Assembly: GCA_003210755.1 (NCBI GenBank)
Contig: QCUL01000025.1
Coordinates: forward strand, 1 to 40,700
DNA length: 40,700 nucleotides
Origin: Synechococcus sp. AG-679-C18
GTDB lineage: Bacteria > Cyanobacteriota > Cyanobacteriia > PCC-6307 > Cyanobiaceae
Direction: 5' to 3'
Shown here: piece after piece, positions 26,220 through 36,316 of the stretch
How the letters are laid out: each line of letters opens with the position of its first letter
Numbering within the stretch: the first letter of the stretch is position 1
Program-made: the position numbers and the translations under genes
The notes under the pieces: generated by a model
Databases searched by the model: none
What the model was told of the DNA's origin: nothing
Seen by the model: the letters and a program-made list of their open reading frames with translations, nothing else

Positions 26220-26461
26220 GACAGCAAAAATCTCTTGGAGCTGCGCATCCAACGCTCAAATTCAACGAGAACCAATTCATTCGGACAATCAATCAAGCTC
26301 AAATCACCAACTGTGCAATCTCCATAGCCACTGTGATGAAGAGTTAATTGATAGCCAGAGCCGCTTAAACCACAGACTTCTGGATCGCTTCTTACGACCA
26401 CGTCCAAAGATGCTCCAATCCTTGCGACACGACGTCTTAGATCGGACCAACTGGAGGACAT
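26216..26461 (-). CDS. Hypothetical small protein, third gene of the DUF3038/DUF4335 operon
   Basis: The family is not recognised. From the ATG at 26461 the product is 81 residues (MSSSWSDLRRRVARIGASLD at the N-terminus), a soluble alpha/beta-looking domain with three Cys. The open frame extends to an ATG at 26566 (116 residues), but that would overlap the DUF4335 gene by 50 bases. The stop overlaps the next gene's start by four bases (ATGA). Its place between two coupled genes suggests a shared function. Confidence 0.65.
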   Translation of the reverse strand: MSSSWSDLRRRVARIGASLDVVVRSDPEVCGLSGSGYQLTLHHSGYGDCTVGDLSLIDCPNELVLVEFERWMRSSKRFLLS

Positions 26462-26516
26462 CAAAAATGGTGCGTTCTTGTTTGTAATTTTGGCGAGATC
26501 CGAGCCCAGGTCAATG

Positions 26517-27146
26517 TTATTGATCTGCTTGTAAAGGTTCGTTGACCGGTTCAGGACGAGAAACATCAGACGTTTCAGCTGGATTAGGGCTTTGCTGGAT
26601 AGGTACTGGCACGATCATGGCGACTGCTCCGATGATCAAAAGGGCAGCACCTCCAAGGAAAGGCGCAGTCAAACGACGAATCAGGGGAACACGCTCCACT
26701 AATTCACGACGGCTCAACGGTTGATTCGTGATGTCTGGCCAAGAGAGTACGACTCGATCATCTGATTTCAGCGCGTCTAAGCAGCGCAACAGATCAGCTA
26801 AGTCAGCGTCATCAAGACAGATTTTCAAGGGTGGCACGTTGTTCTGACTACTCGTGAGTTCCAGCTCATGACCATCAGCCAATGGTCTAATACTCACTGG
26901 ATGGTGAGACCAACCATCAGGTTTCGAAACCCCAGAGATTTGATGCCTGGCGTAGGGAAAAACAACGGCCATTAATGCTTCGAGGTGATCTCGTTTTCCC
27001 TCTAGTTCGGGAGCACCTACCAATTGAAGGCGCCAAGCAGACAAGATTCCAATGACATTCGAACCATGTCCGGATGAAAAGTCAGGTAGTCCATCCACTT
27101 CAAGCCTTGCAGCCGTTTGGTCGTAGCGATAAGACAATTTGAGCAT
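26517..27146 (-). CDS. DUF4335 family protein
   Basis: The 209-residue protein starts MLKLSYRYDQTAARLEVDGLPD, the opening strand pair of DUF4335, a cyanobacteria-specific family. The N-terminal 130 residues are soluble beta-rich sequence; FLGGAALLIIGAVAMIVPV (about residues 167-185) is a single transmembrane helix, followed by a short Pro/Glu-rich tail. It follows the DUF3038 gene by 8 bases. These two families occur side by side in cyanobacteria, which supports both assignments. The function is unknown. Confidence 0.8.
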   Translation of the reverse strand: MLKLSYRYDQTAARLEVDGLPDFSSGHGSNVIGILSAWRLQLVGAPELEGKRDHLEALMAVVFPYARHQISGVSKPDGWSHHPVSIRPLADGHELELTSSQNNVPPLKICLDDADLADLLRCLDALKSDDRVVLSWPDITNQPLSRRELVERVPLIRRLTAPFLGGAALLIIGAVAMIVPVPIQQSPNPAETSDVSRPEPVNEPLQADQ

Positions 27147-27154
27147 CGAGGCAA

Positions 27155-27712
27155 TCAGGGAGTGGGGTCAAGAAGACTGGCCCGAAGACGATCGACTCCT
27201 CCGGGTCCAGCGGCTAGCGCCAAAGTCAAAACAAGCTGTCGCTGAATTGCAGCTGAATGATCTTTGCTCAGCAAACGCTGAACTGCGCCGCGACGGAGGT
27301 TTAATCGTTCATCAATCAGGTCTCTCAAGCGTTGATCTACTAGAGACCATCGCTGAGCCGTCAGGTCTGATGGTTCACGACTAGAAAGGAGTTGGTGGAG
27401 CATTGGATAAAGCCTGTCAGCCATTGCACAGAGAAGCCTGATCAGTGCTTCTGTTTCTGCTGCACCAAGTCGTCCGCGACGTGTGGAACGTCTTAACGGG
27501 TTATGGCAGCGTCGTTTCCATAATTCAACCCGATTAGGAAAGAGGTTCTCGAAACCGAGTTGTTGGGTTGCCCAAAGCATGGCTTCGCCACCATTGAAAT
27601 CTAGTGATTCCACCGTGAGCAGAAGGAGATCAAGCCTTTCCATACCTCGACGGCCAAGAACAGCTGTTGGGATAGGAGCTGGTGGATTAGGGATGACAGT
27701 CGCATCAGACAT
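27155..27712 (-). CDS. DUF3038 family protein
   Basis: The 185-residue soluble helical protein has the pattern RLDLLLLTVESLDFNGGEAM followed by WKRRCHNPLRRSTRRG, which matches DUF3038 as I recall it. It is the first gene of a four-gene minus-strand operon, followed 8 bases later by DUF4335. An Arg-rich central part may bind nucleic acid or an acidic partner, but no fold was recognised. The function is unknown. Confidence 0.8.
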   Translation of the reverse strand: MSDATVIPNPPAPIPTAVLGRRGMERLDLLLLTVESLDFNGGEAMLWATQQLGFENLFPNRVELWKRRCHNPLRRSTRRGRLGAAETEALIRLLCAMADRLYPMLHQLLSSREPSDLTAQRWSLVDQRLRDLIDERLNLRRGAVQRLLSKDHSAAIQRQLVLTLALAAGPGGVDRLRASLLDPTP

Positions 27713-28182
27713 AGCTATGTGTCATACCGATTCAAAAGAACAATATTGGATTGAGTCACTAACACATCGTCCGAGCAATTAGAAACAACCGTTAGGTCTA
27801 GAATCCTAAATGATTCTTTGACAAAAAGATAGTCATTCCCAAGGGTTTAAGCAATGCGTTTGGGGAAATGGTGGCTAATTCAACAATTAACATACGCTGT
27901 TGCTAGCCCTCTGAGGAGAATAAAATCTTACAGAAGTAACATAAAAGGCCTTGGATGCAAAACTGGTAATAAATTAATGAATGATCTATGCAAGTACAAT
28001 ATTGCTAAGCTTCATGATGGTATTTTATCCTAATAATCCTGGTCCCTATCGGGCTTAAAAAGTTTAAAAGCATACTGGTAAATAGCTTCTTGGTTGACTA
28101 CATTCTTAAAGCTCACCCCTTGTATGGGTGGGGTTGCCTGTCTCTGCGATAATTAAAATCTAAGACTCACCACAAAGCATCC
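27713..28182. other. Divergent region upstream of the DUF3038 operon and apt
   Basis: The region holds promoters for both directions. It contains a small hairpin AGAATC/GATTCT (27800-27817), a candidate ORF at 27854-28033 and a second inverted pair CACCC/GGGTG (28114-28130) about 50 bases before the apt start. No T-tract follows either hairpin, so terminators are not supported. Confidence 0.35.
27854..28033 (+). CDS. Candidate small basic protein, 59 aa
   Basis: An ATG frame of 59 codons has a plausible ribosome-binding sequence (AAGGG, 8 bases before the ATG). The product is basic (RLGKWWLIQQ at the start, PLRRIKSYRSNIKG in the middle, two Cys) with no membrane helix and no recognised family. 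It sits in the divergent region between the DUF3038 operon and apt. Lack of a known family and modest length keep confidence low. Confidence 0.35.
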   Translation: MRLGKWWLIQQLTYAVASPLRRIKSYRSNIKGLGCKTGNKLMNDLCKYNIAKLHDGILS

Positions 28183-28701
28183 TTGGATCTTCGTCAGTAC
28201 GTTCAAGATATTCCTGACTTCCCAAAGCCAGGAATTCTTTTCCGAGATATTTCCCCCATGCTGCGTGATCCTGTGGGCTGGGCAGAAGTTATGAATCGCT
28301 TTGGAGCGCTTTGCGATTTGGTGAATCCCGACTTGATAGTCGGAATTGAAGCTCGCGGTTTCATTGTTGGAATGGCCTTGGCGACTCACAAGAAACTAGG
28401 CTTTGTCCCGGTGCGTAAACCCGGAAAACTTCCTGGTGCTGTCCATGGAATTGACTATCAGCTGGAGTACGGCACTGATCGCCTTGAGATTCATGCAGAT
28501 GCTCTGCGAAATCAACCGCGAGTTTTGGTTGTTGATGATCTATTGGCGACTGGAGGCACAGCATCAGCTACGTCCAATCTAGTAACCAAAGCTGGAGGAC
28601 AATTGGTTGGCTGTGCTTTCGTTGTCGAGTTAGCGGGACTGAATGGACGCGAACGTCTTCCTGTCAATATCACCGTTGAATCTTTGATTGTTTATTCCTG
28701 A
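28183..28701 (+). CDS. apt: Adenine phosphoribosyltransferase
   Basis: Apt makes AMP from adenine and PRPP in purine salvage. The 172-residue protein opens [22 protein letters not shown], carries the conserved GIEARGFI and PVRKPGKLP segments, and has the PRPP-binding loop [14 protein letters not shown] near residue 113. The length is typical. The start is a TTG at 28183; no ATG or GTG lies upstream in frame before the family sequence begins. It converges on the DUF2949 gene, and the two overlap by 10 bases at their 3' ends. Confidence 0.95.
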   Translation: MDLRQYVQDIPDFPKPGILFRDISPMLRDPVGWAEVMNRFGALCDLVNPDLIVGIEARGFIVGMALATHKKLGFVPVRKPGKLPGAVHGIDYQLEYGTDRLEIHADALRNQPRVLVVDDLLATGGTASATSNLVTKAGGQLVGCAFVVELAGLNGRERLPVNITVESLIVYS

Positions 28702-28904
28702 GTTTGCTGCCAGTCCAAAACATCTTGATACCCCTGTAAACTCAAAAGTCCAAAACTCCAGAGCACTACTGGCAATGGTGCCTGTTCCAATTCGGCTTGG
28801 CGCAAGCCAAGGTTGATGGCATTATCACTGAGCCCAAGCTTTCCCTGTAAATAAGTCAGCAATGCCGCTGAGGGTTTGGGTTGGGGATCACTACTTAGAA
28901 CCAT
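28692..28904 (-). CDS. DUF2949 family protein
   Basis: The 70-residue product matches the small cyanobacterial DUF2949 pattern: a helix [20 protein letters not shown], then [22 protein letters not shown] at the C-terminus. The function is unknown. It lies 20 bases downstream of the FAD monooxygenase gene's start-distant side on the same strand... in transcription order it follows that gene's stop (28925), so the two may be co-transcribed. Confidence 0.8.
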   Translation of the reverse strand: MVLSSDPQPKPSAALLTYLQGKLGLSDNAINLGLRQAELEQAPLPVVLWSFGLLSLQGYQDVLDWQQTQE

Positions 28905-28924
28905 TAAAGAGAAAAAGGATTTAT

Positions 28925-30100
28925 TTATTTTGGCAAGCGGGACAGGAAAGTGCCAGGTCCATCAGTCATTGCTTGAAGCGAAAGACGGCGAAAAAACGGC
29001 CACAACTTCAGTGCTGAAATTCCCACTCGACGTACTATGAGAAGTCCAGATTGCCGGTTCGAAAATAGACGAACAAGAAGATCAGTTGCAAAACCTACTA
29101 TCAAAAGATCAAGGAATCGGAGTTTTGTGTAGCGACTTGGAATATTTTTTAAACTCTTCTTGTTCTGCGAAGCTAAAGACATCAACTGAAGAAGTGTTTC
29201 AACATCTCTCCAGCAAAGATTAAGACCCTGTCCTCCAACTGGGTGACAGCGATGGCCTGATTCTCCAACAAGTAGAACGTTTCCTCGATGGAGTTTTGGA
29301 GCGAAACTGAGCTGTAATGGAAATGCTGCGGGTTGATCGAGCAAAGCATCTGGCTCAAGTCCGTAGGGAAGAATCGTGCAGATTTGGTCCAAAAATGCCG
29401 TTGTTTCAAGGCTTGCTAATTGACGACATCGATGGAGTGGTGCACTCCATACAACCTGAAAATCAGTCTCGCCCAGAGGAAGAATCGCTAATGGACCTTC
29501 AGGCCTGAAACATTCGAAGGCTTCATCTGAATTGATATTGCGAAAACGAATTTTTGCTGTTAAACATCCTTGTGAATATTGATGGGTCCAAAAAGGGATT
29601 TCAGATTGCTTGCGAGTTAACGATTGAGGACCATCTGCAGCAATAATAAGAGCGTATGAATTATTGAATGGAGAGAAATTATCGACAGAAACTCTATTCA
29701 GATAGAGATTAACATTTGGAGACAGTTCAAGCCTGCGCATTAAAAGTCTCATTAATGAACTATGGTCGAGTATCCAACCTACGGCACATGCAGATTGATT
29801 GGATTGATGTAAATCGCTATTTGTGAAATTAACAGTTTTTCTTATACCTCTATCTTCAAGTCTTAATTTTTTGAAGGGGGTTAAAAAAGGTTGTAATTCA
29901 TTCCAAAGATCTAATTTGATTAATAATCTTCTGGAAGAATGAGTTAAGGCATAAGCCCTGCTTTTTGAGCAAATTGTATCTAAACTTGCTGTGTCAAAAA
30001 GGTCTATTGAATAATTTAAGCTTGCTAGCCCTAAAGCCAACAAGCTACCGGTAGGACCGGCTCCATTAATCCTTACAGGAGATGAGGAGCCGTACATCAA
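28925..30100 (-). CDS. UbiH/UbiF-family FAD-dependent monooxygenase
   Basis: The 391-residue protein has the FAD-binding GAGPTGS motif (13-19), an ADGPQS motif (155-160) and the second FAD motif region VLLVGESGHRCHPVGGQGLN (275-294), the layout of aromatic hydroxylases of the UbiH family. Cyanobacterial members are candidates for quinone-ring hydroxylation, but no substrate can be assigned from context. The second motif normally reads GDAAH; here it reads GESGH, so the Asp that contacts the FAD ribityl chain is replaced by Glu. It lies 6 bases after the hli stop on the same strand and upstream of DUF2949, suggesting an operon. Confidence 0.85.
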   Translation of the reverse strand: MMYGSSSPVRINGAGPTGSLLALGLASLNYSIDLFDTASLDTICSKSRAYALTHSSRRLLIKLDLWNELQPFLTPFKKLRLEDRGIRKTVNFTNSDLHQSNQSACAVGWILDHSSLMRLLMRRLELSPNVNLYLNRVSVDNFSPFNNSYALIIAADGPQSLTRKQSEIPFWTHQYSQGCLTAKIRFRNINSDEAFECFRPEGPLAILPLGETDFQVVWSAPLHRCRQLASLETTAFLDQICTILPYGLEPDALLDQPAAFPLQLSFAPKLHRGNVLLVGESGHRCHPVGGQGLNLCWRDVETLLQLMSLASQNKKSLKNIPSRYTKLRFLDLLIVGFATDLLVRLFSNRQSGLLIVRRVGISALKLWPFFRRLSLQAMTDGPGTFLSRLPK

Positions 30101-30106
30101 TTAAAT

Positions 30107-30358
30107 TCAGCCTATTCCAAGTAGTCCGCGGGTGAAAGCCTCACCACCCATGGCCAATTCTGTGCCAAGAAGGGCAATAAACCCGAGCATGGCCATACGA
30201 CCATTCAATTTTTCTGCGCGCTCATGAAAACCCCAGCCACTTTCAACATCAACGACTTCCATGCGAGGTTCAGTCGCGAAAGCGTTTAGGCGACCACCGT
30301 CCTCTGTTGTGACAGTTGCTCCACGAATGGTTGCAGCGTTTGTAGAAGCTTGAGTCAT
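30107..30358 (-). CDS. hli: High-light-inducible protein (Hli/SCP), 83 aa
   Basis: The C-terminal half holds the Hli chlorophyll-binding helix, ERAEKLNGRMAMLGFIALLG (about residues 46-65), with the conserved Glu, Asn/Arg and Met residues, ending with ELAMGGEAFTRGLLGIG. The longer polar N-terminus separates it from the 52-residue copy at 11564. It is expected in thylakoid membranes, protecting chlorophyll-binding complexes under stress. It starts 35 bases after the upstream membrane-protein gene's stop and ends 6 bases before the UbiH-like gene. Confidence 0.93.
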   Translation of the reverse strand: MTQASTNAATIRGATVTTEDGGRLNAFATEPRMEVVDVESGWGFHERAEKLNGRMAMLGFIALLGTELAMGGEAFTRGLLGIG

Positions 30359-30393
30359 GGAAAACCTACGGGTCTTTACGAAGTGTAACCCAT

Positions 30394-31050
30394 TTATGAA
30401 GAAACGTTGCGCAAGCGCATTCGGCAGAGGTCTTCAAAAGCAGGTCTCAGCAAATATGGATATTCACCAATCCACATGCGAAGGCCTGGTAGCCAGGCAT
30501 CACTTAATGCACCAAGCCGTGAAAAATCCTTTCTGTCACTAAGCACTACGCAACGAATCAATGTTCCTGGACGAATCGAGCCATGCTGTTTGGCCATCGG
30601 GAAAGTGATTCTTCCTAAGTAGCCGTCTTCATCTGCGAGTTCAAGAACAAGCCATGTCCGTCGATTTTCAATCAGCTCTAGTTGACCTTTGGCATCAGCT
30701 TGCTCCCTTTGGTTCTCAACCCGCTCTCGGCGGTAGACCTCGACAATCTCTCCTTCAAAAAGTCCAGCAGTAGGAAACCGACGGAGTACAGCATTTTTTT
30801 GGCCAGCTTCAACAATTGGTCCCCACAGCACATAGAGGAGAAGAACGACTCCGATCACCAACCAGAGTGAGCCCCATCGACTCGATAGTTGGCTCTGACT
30901 GATCAAAAGCGTGATCACCCCCCCAATTGTGGCAATCAGCAAGCGCTGAAGGACCTTTCGTGGATTTCCCAGTGCAGCTCTAAATTGTTGGCCTGTGGCC
31001 ACAGCAGGAATTAACCGATGTAGCTCACCGGGACGCAGAGGAATCAACAT
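30394..31050 (-). CDS. Conserved cyanobacterial membrane protein
   Basis: The 218-residue protein has two adjacent transmembrane helices (about residues 39-52, LIATIGGVITLLIS, and 60-76, SLWLVIGVVLLLYVLWG), then a soluble domain (FEGEIVEVYRRERVENQREQ onward) with beta-rich sequence and a C-terminus rich in Arg. Homologues in cyanobacterial genomes are sometimes labelled phosphate ABC transporter permease; nothing here supports a permease, since only two helices are present. It lies 12 bases downstream of dapB on the same strand and before hli. Confidence 0.75.
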   Translation of the reverse strand: MLIPLRPGELHRLIPAVATGQQFRAALGNPRKVLQRLLIATIGGVITLLISQSQLSSRWGSLWLVIGVVLLLYVLWGPIVEAGQKNAVLRRFPTAGLFEGEIVEVYRRERVENQREQADAKGQLELIENRRTWLVLELADEDGYLGRITFPMAKQHGSIRPGTLIRCVVLSDRKDFSRLGALSDAWLPGLRMWIGEYPYLLRPAFEDLCRMRLRNVSS

Positions 31051-31062
31051 CGTGCTTAGCCC

Positions 31063-31914
31063 TTAAAGAAGCCGTTCGAGTCCGTAAACAAGAGTCTGAA
31101 GATGTCGCACCTTGCGAACGCAGAGCAGAACTCCTGGCATGTAAGCAGCACGATCAATGGTGTCGTGTCGGAGTGTATAGGTCTCACCTGGAGATCCAAA
31201 CATCACTTCCTGATGGGCAACGAGACCCGGCAGCCTCAGGGAATGCAAGCGAAGTCCGCTGGGACGTTGACCACCACGACTCCCATTAAGTGATTCATGC
31301 TCCTCCACTTCGCTGTGGTTGAAATGTTTCCCCAGATCCTCCATGAGTTCAGCTGTCTTGATGCACGTTCCACTTGGAGCATCCGCTTTGCGGTTGTGAT
31401 GAAGCTCGGTTAGCTCGGCATGGTCATAGAAGCGAGCGGCGGCGGCGGCGGCTTGTTGAAGCAACACCATTCCTACAGAAAAGTTTGGGATTACAGCCCC
31501 GCCAATTGAGGCTTTTTCCGAGAAGGATTGCAGGTCATCAAGTTGGCTTGGAGAAAGCCCTGTGGTGCCAATCACTGGATGCACTCCGTATGCGATTGCA
31601 GCTCTGGTATTGGCATAGACCACGGAGGGATGGGTGAAATCCACCATGACAGCGCCTTTTCCAGGGCCTGCATCACGAACTGCCTGACTCGCAGAGCAGA
31701 GGCAACCTTCAAGATCAGCGGTCACCGCAATATCAAGAGCATTGAGCCCCAGCAATTCGCCGATGTCTTGCCCTTCTTTTCCAGGTGTGTTGTCCACCGC
31801 ACCAATGAGGTGACAATCGGATGTCATGTGCACTGCCTTAATCACTTCGGCACCCATTCGACCGAGCGCACCGGTCACAACGACGGGTATCGATTCGGTC
31901 TGGATGTCGCTCAT
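31063..31914 (-). CDS. dapB: 4-Hydroxy-tetrahydrodipicolinate reductase
   Basis: DapB performs the NAD(P)H-dependent reduction in the diaminopimelate/lysine pathway, supplying peptidoglycan and lysine. From the ATG at 31914 the product has 283 residues and begins [20 protein letters not shown], placing the nucleotide-binding GxxGxxG directly at the N-terminus. Catalytic His and Lys are in [14 protein letters not shown], and GTTGLS is the usual loop. The frame stays open to an ATG at 32031, but the added 39 residues are unlike the family and would consume the promoter region shared with chlH. Confidence 0.95.
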   Translation of the reverse strand: MSDIQTESIPVVVTGALGRMGAEVIKAVHMTSDCHLIGAVDNTPGKEGQDIGELLGLNALDIAVTADLEGCLCSASQAVRDAGPGKGAVMVDFTHPSVVYANTRAAIAYGVHPVIGTTGLSPSQLDDLQSFSEKASIGGAVIPNFSVGMVLLQQAAAAAARFYDHAELTELHHNRKADAPSGTCIKTAELMEDLGKHFNHSEVEEHESLNGSRGGQRPSGLRLHSLRLPGLVAHQEVMFGSPGETYTLRHDTIDRAAYMPGVLLCVRKVRHLQTLVYGLERLL

Positions 31915-32033
31915 GAACGTGATTGCAGATGGCCTCAGCCTATGGGGCCAGGCGCGTATGTAACACGAAATGCAGATCCCAAGCAGAGAGACAGGCACAG
32001 CCGTAAGCTTCTTTACATAGCCAAGATGCACTT
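31915..32033. promoter_or_regulatory. Divergent dapB/chlH promoter region
   Basis: These 119 bases separate the two divergent starts. A TTTACATA sequence at about 32012-32019, close before chlH, resembles one half of an HLR1 element (the RpaB site of high-light-regulated genes), but no second good half-site is present. No other operator was seen. Confidence 0.4.
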
Positions 32034-35000
32034 ATGTTTACGCAGGTCCGCTCCGCTGATCGTCGGATTGTTCCTGCTGAGAACAACAATCACGACTCGG
32101 TAATGAAAGCCGTCTACGTGGTACTTGAACCTCAATACCAGAGCGCCTTAACGCAAGCCGCGAATAGCCTTAACGCGCAAGACGGTCCAATCGGGATTGA
32201 ACTTTGTGGATATCTCATTGAAGAGCTTCGCGAAGATTCTAATTACGCCGATTTTCAGAGAGATATTGCTGAAGCTGATGTTTTTATTGGATCACTTATT
32301 TTTATTGAAGATCTTGCACAAAAAGTTGTTGATGCGGTAGCTCCACATCGCGATCGACTAAAGGCAGCAGTCGTCTTCCCTTCGATGCCGGAAGTCATGC
32401 GCCTCAATAAGTTGGGCAGTTTTTCCATGGCCCAGCTCGGTCAAAGTAAAAGTGCGATCGCAGGCTTCATGAAGAAGCGGAAAGAGGCTGGTGGTGCAGG
32501 TTTTCAAGATGCAATGCTCAAACTTTTGAACACTCTTCCAACAGTGCTCAAGTATCTACCCGTTGAGAAAGCTCAGGACGCCCGTAGCTTCATGCTGAGT
32601 TTTCAATACTGGTTGGGCGGCACCCCAGATAATCTACGAAATTTTCTACTAATGCTGGCTGATAAGTATGTCTTTCCTGCATTGGAAAATGAAAATCGCC
32701 CCGAAATAGTGGTTGCTGATCCAGAGGTATTTCCTGATTTAGGAATCTGGCATCCTCTTGCGCCTCAAATGTTTGAGGATCTCAAAGAATATTTGAATTG
32801 GACAGCCAGTCGGTCGGATTTAAGTGAGAAAGCCCGAAAGGGCCCAGTGATTGGTCTTGTTCTTCAACGTAGTCACATTGTCACTGGAGATGATGCTCAT
32901 TACGTTGCCACTATTCAAGAACTTGAATTTCGTGGATCACGGGTCATCCCGATTTTCTGTGGTGGTCTTGATTTCTCAAAACCGGTCAATGCCTTTTTCT
33001 ATGACCCGCTCAATTTGGAGCAGCCCTTGGTAGATAGTATTGTGTCACTCACTGGTTTTGCTTTGGTTGGTGGTCCAGCGCGTCAAGACCATCCAAAAGC
33101 TGTTGAATCGCTAAGAAAGCTTAATCGTCCTTACATGGTTGCGCTTCCATTGGTATTCCAAACCACGCAGGAGTGGGAAAAAAGTGATCTTGGCCTACAC
33201 CCTGTTCAAGTTGCTCTACAAATTGCAATTCCTGAATTAGATGGTGCTATTGAGCCCATTGTTTTGTCCGGTCGTGATGACTCCACTGGCAAAGCACACA
33301 CCTTGCAGGACCGCGTGGATGCAATCGCTGAAAGAGCGATTCGATGGTCTTCATTACGTATAAAACCGTGTGCTGAAAAAAAATTAGCTATTACTGTTTT
33401 TAGTTTTCCTCCTGACAAAGGGAATGTTGGAACTGCAGCTTATCTCAATGTTTTTGACTCCATTCATAGAGTTCTTCAGGAAATGAAGAATAAGGGTTAC
33501 AACGTACAAAATATGCCACGCGACGCAAAATCACTGATGGAGGCAGTGATTAGCGACCCAGAGGCGTTACAAGGATCACCTGAGCTTTCCATTGCCCATC
33601 GTATGAGTGTTGAAGAATACGAACGTCTTACACCTTATTCAGAACGGCTAGAAGAAAATTGGGGTAAACCACCAGGCAATTTGAATAGTGATGGTCAAAA
33701 TTTATTGATTTATGGCCGTCATTTCGGAAATGTTTTTGTGGGTGTTCAGCCAACATTTGGTTATGAAGGTGACCCAATGCGCCTTCTCTACTCACGAAGT
33801 GCTAGTCCTCATCATGGTTTTGCTGCTTATTACACCTACCTAGAAAAAGTTTGGGGAGCAGATGCTGTTCTCCACTTTGGAACCCATGGATCTCTTGAGT
33901 TTATGCCTGGTAAGCAAATGGGTATGAGCGAAACCTGCTATCCAGACTCTTTAATCGGAGCACTACCTAATCTTTATTACTACGCAGCAAATAATCCTTC
34001 TGAAGCAACGATTGCAAAACGAAGGGGATACGCCTCTACCATCAGTTACCTAACACCACCAGCTGAAAATGCTGGTTTATACAAAGGTCTCAAGGAGCTT
34101 AGCGAGTTAGTTGGTTCCTATCAGCAACTGCGTGAAAGTGGTCGTGGAGTTCAAATTGTGAACGCCATCGTTGAAACTGCAAGGTTATGCAATCTGGACA
34201 AGGATGTCACTCTTCCTGAGGATGATTCTTCAACTTTAAATATCGGAGATCGTGACGCAATAGTCGGTGCCATTTATAGACAATTGATGGAAATTGAAAG
34301 TCGTCTTCTTCCTTGCGGACTTCATACCGTTGGCAAACCCCCTACCGCAGAAGAAGCGATTGCAACCTTAGTCAGCATTGCTGCTCTTGAGCGCGAAGAA
34401 GAAGGCCTTCGCTCCTTACCGGGCTTACTTGCTGAATCATTGGGGCGCAAGATTGAGGATATTTATCGCGGAAACGACGATGGAGTTCTCGAAGATGTAG
34501 AGCTTAATCGCACGATTACAGAGGCATCGCGTTCAGCTGTTGGAGCCATGGTGCGTTCACTGACAGGTCTCGATGGGCGCGTGAGTATGCGTGAAAATTT
34601 CAGATGGTTCTTGGATCTGTTCACTCGTCTCGGATTCAAACTACCAACACCCTGGTATCGGGCCTGCTGTGCTGGGGGATTTAAAGCTATCGATAGCAAA
34701 GCGCTTGACACACTTTTTGCTTACTTGCGTTTTTGTTTGCAGCAGATTTGTGCAGATATGGAGATGGAGAGTCTATTGAGGGCTCTAGATGGGGAATACA
34801 TTCTTCCAGGGCCTGGTGGAGACCCAATCAGGAATCCAGGTGTGCTTCCGAGTGGCAAAAATATTCACGCTCTTGATCCTCAAGCGATTCCAACCCGTGC
34901 AGCAGTTGCGGCAGCCAAAATAGTTGTTGATAAATTAATTGAACGCCAGAAAGAAGAACAGGGTGACTGGCCGGAAACCATCGCCTGCGTGCTGTGGGGC

Positions 35001-36047
35001 ACTGACAACATCAAGACTTATGGAGAGTCTCTGGCCCAGATCCTCTGGTTTATCGGTGTTCGACCTGTTCCTGACTCCCTGGGAAGAGTTAATAAACTCG
35101 AGCTGATCCCTCTTGAGGAACTTGGTAGGCCAAGGATTGATGTTGTCGTGAATTGCTCTGGAGTGTTTCGAGATTTATTCATTAATCAGATGGCTTTGAT
35201 TGATCAAGGCGTAAAGATGGCCGCTGAATCGGATGAATCTATTGAACAAAATTTTGTTCGCAAACATGCTCTTGAGCAAGCAGAAAAGGAAGGAACAAGC
35301 CTCCGTGATGCGGCCTGCCGTGTGTTTTCTAATGCGAGCGGAAGTTACAGTTCGAATGTGAATCTTGCTGTAGAAAATAGTAGTTGGGAAGAAGAAGATG
35401 AATTACAGGAGATGTATCTGTCCCGCAAAACATTTGCCTTTAATGCTGACAATCCTGGCGAAATGGATCAGAAGCGTGATGTCTTTGAGTCTGTCATGAA
35501 GACGGCAGATGTCACGTTTCAAAATCTTGACTCCGCTGAAATTTCTTTGACTGATGTTAGTCATTACTTCGATAGCGATCCCACTAAGTTGATTAAGGGT
35601 CTCCGCGAAGATGGGAAAGCACCAACAAGCTATATCGCCGATACCACAACGGCAAATGCTCAGGTTCGATCTTTAAGTGAGACGATCCGCCTTGATTCGC
35701 GTACCAAATTGCTAAACCCAAAGTGGTATGAAGGCATGCTCGATTCTGGTTATGAGGGTGTACGTGAAGTGGCAAAACGCCTTAATTTTACTCTTGGCTG
35801 GAGTGCTACCAGTGGTTCTGTTGATAATTTTGTTTATGAAGAAGCGAATGAAACATTCATCAATGATCCAGAAATGCGTAAACGTTTGTTGGAATTAAAT
35901 CCTCATAGTTTTCGTCGTATTGTTGGAACCTTGCTTGAAGTGAATGGACGTGGGTACTGGGATACATCTGATGAGAATATTCAGCAGCTTCAAGAACTTT
36001 ATCAAGAAGTTGAAGATCGAATAGAAGGAGTTTCAGTAGGCTCGTGA
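32034..36047 (+). CDS. chlH: Magnesium chelatase subunit H
   Basis: ChlH is the porphyrin-binding, catalytic subunit of Mg-chelatase, which inserts magnesium into protoporphyrin IX at the first committed step of chlorophyll synthesis, working with ChlI and ChlD. The 1337-residue length is typical. Conserved segments include [15 protein letters not shown] near the N-terminus, [19 protein letters not shown] in the middle and [18 protein letters not shown] near the C-terminal domain, all characteristic of the CobN/ChlH family. The start [11 protein letters not shown] matches the usual cyanobacterial ChlH opening. It is divergent from dapB. No ChlI or ChlD gene is in this window. Confidence 0.98.
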   Translation: MFTQVRSADRRIVPAENNNHDSVMKAVYVVLEPQYQSALTQAANSLNAQDGPIGIELCGYLIEELREDSNYADFQRDIAEADVFIGSLIFIEDLAQKVVDAVAPHRDRLKAAVVFPSMPEVMRLNKLGSFSMAQLGQSKSAIAGFMKKRKEAGGAGFQDAMLKLLNTLPTVLKYLPVEKAQDARSFMLSFQYWLGGTPDNLRNFLLMLADKYVFPALENENRPEIVVADPEVFPDLGIWHPLAPQMFEDLKEYLNWTASRSDLSEKARKGPVIGLVLQRSHIVTGDDAHYVATIQELEFRGSRVIPIFCGGLDFSKPVNAFFYDPLNLEQPLVDSIVSLTGFALVGGPARQDHPKAVESLRKLNRPYMVALPLVFQTTQEWEKSDLGLHPVQVALQIAIPELDGAIEPIVLSGRDDSTGKAHTLQDRVDAIAERAIRWSSLRIKPCAEKKLAITVFSFPPDKGNVGTAAYLNVFDSIHRVLQEMKNKGYNVQNMPRDAKSLMEAVISDPEALQGSPELSIAHRMSVEEYERLTPYSERLEENWGKPPGNLNSDGQNLLIYGRHFGNVFVGVQPTFGYEGDPMRLLYSRSASPHHGFAAYYTYLEKVWGADAVLHFGTHGSLEFMPGKQMGMSETCYPDSLIGALPNLYYYAANNPSEATIAKRRGYASTISYLTPPAENAGLYKGLKELSELVGSYQQLRESGRGVQIVNAIVETARLCNLDKDVTLPEDDSSTLNIGDRDAIVGAIYRQLMEIESRLLPCGLHTVGKPPTAEEAIATLVSIAALEREEEGLRSLPGLLAESLGRKIEDIYRGNDDGVLEDVELNRTITEASRSAVGAMVRSLTGLDGRVSMRENFRWFLDLFTRLGFKLPTPWYRACCAGGFKAIDSKALDTLFAYLRFCLQQICADMEMESLLRALDGEYILPGPGGDPIRNPGVLPSGKNIHALDPQAIPTRAAVAAAKIVVDKLIERQKEEQGDWPETIACVLWGTDNIKTYGESLAQILWFIGVRPVPDSLGRVNKLELIPLEELGRPRIDVVVNCSGVFRDLFINQMALIDQGVKMAAESDESIEQNFVRKHALEQAEKEGTSLRDAACRVFSNASGSYSSNVNLAVENSSWEEEDELQEMYLSRKTFAFNADNPGEMDQKRDVFESVMKTADVTFQNLDSAEISLTDVSHYFDSDPTKLIKGLREDGKAPTSYIADTTTANAQVRSLSETIRLDSRTKLLNPKWYEGMLDSGYEGVREVAKRLNFTLGWSATSGSVDNFVYEEANETFINDPEMRKRLLELNPHSFRRIVGTLLEVNGRGYWDTSDENIQQLQELYQEVEDRIEGVSVGS

Positions 36048-36316
36048 ATTCCTTAAGCTATAATTTAAAATATAATTCGAATTGATTGCCTGCCTTTGTT
36101 TGTAAATTGCAGTAAACGTTTATGGCCTCAATCGTTCTTTTCTCTTTAAAGATCCTATGAATATGGTGTCGTTTGTTTTGTTATGGATTTATTGTATTAA
36201 GTAGTATTTTTCGGCTTTAGAAAGAGCGTATAAAGCTATTTTTAGTCATTATTCGCAAAATGTTTTTAGAGTTTGTTGGGTCATATGGCTTCGGTGCTTG
36301 ATTGATATTGCTTAAG
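36048..36316. other. Intergenic region between convergent chlH and DCC gene
   Basis: The 269 bases are AT-rich, including the palindromic AATTCGAATT shortly after chlH. No T-tailed hairpin was found, so the terminators for chlH and the converging gene were not identified. Confidence 0.35.
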
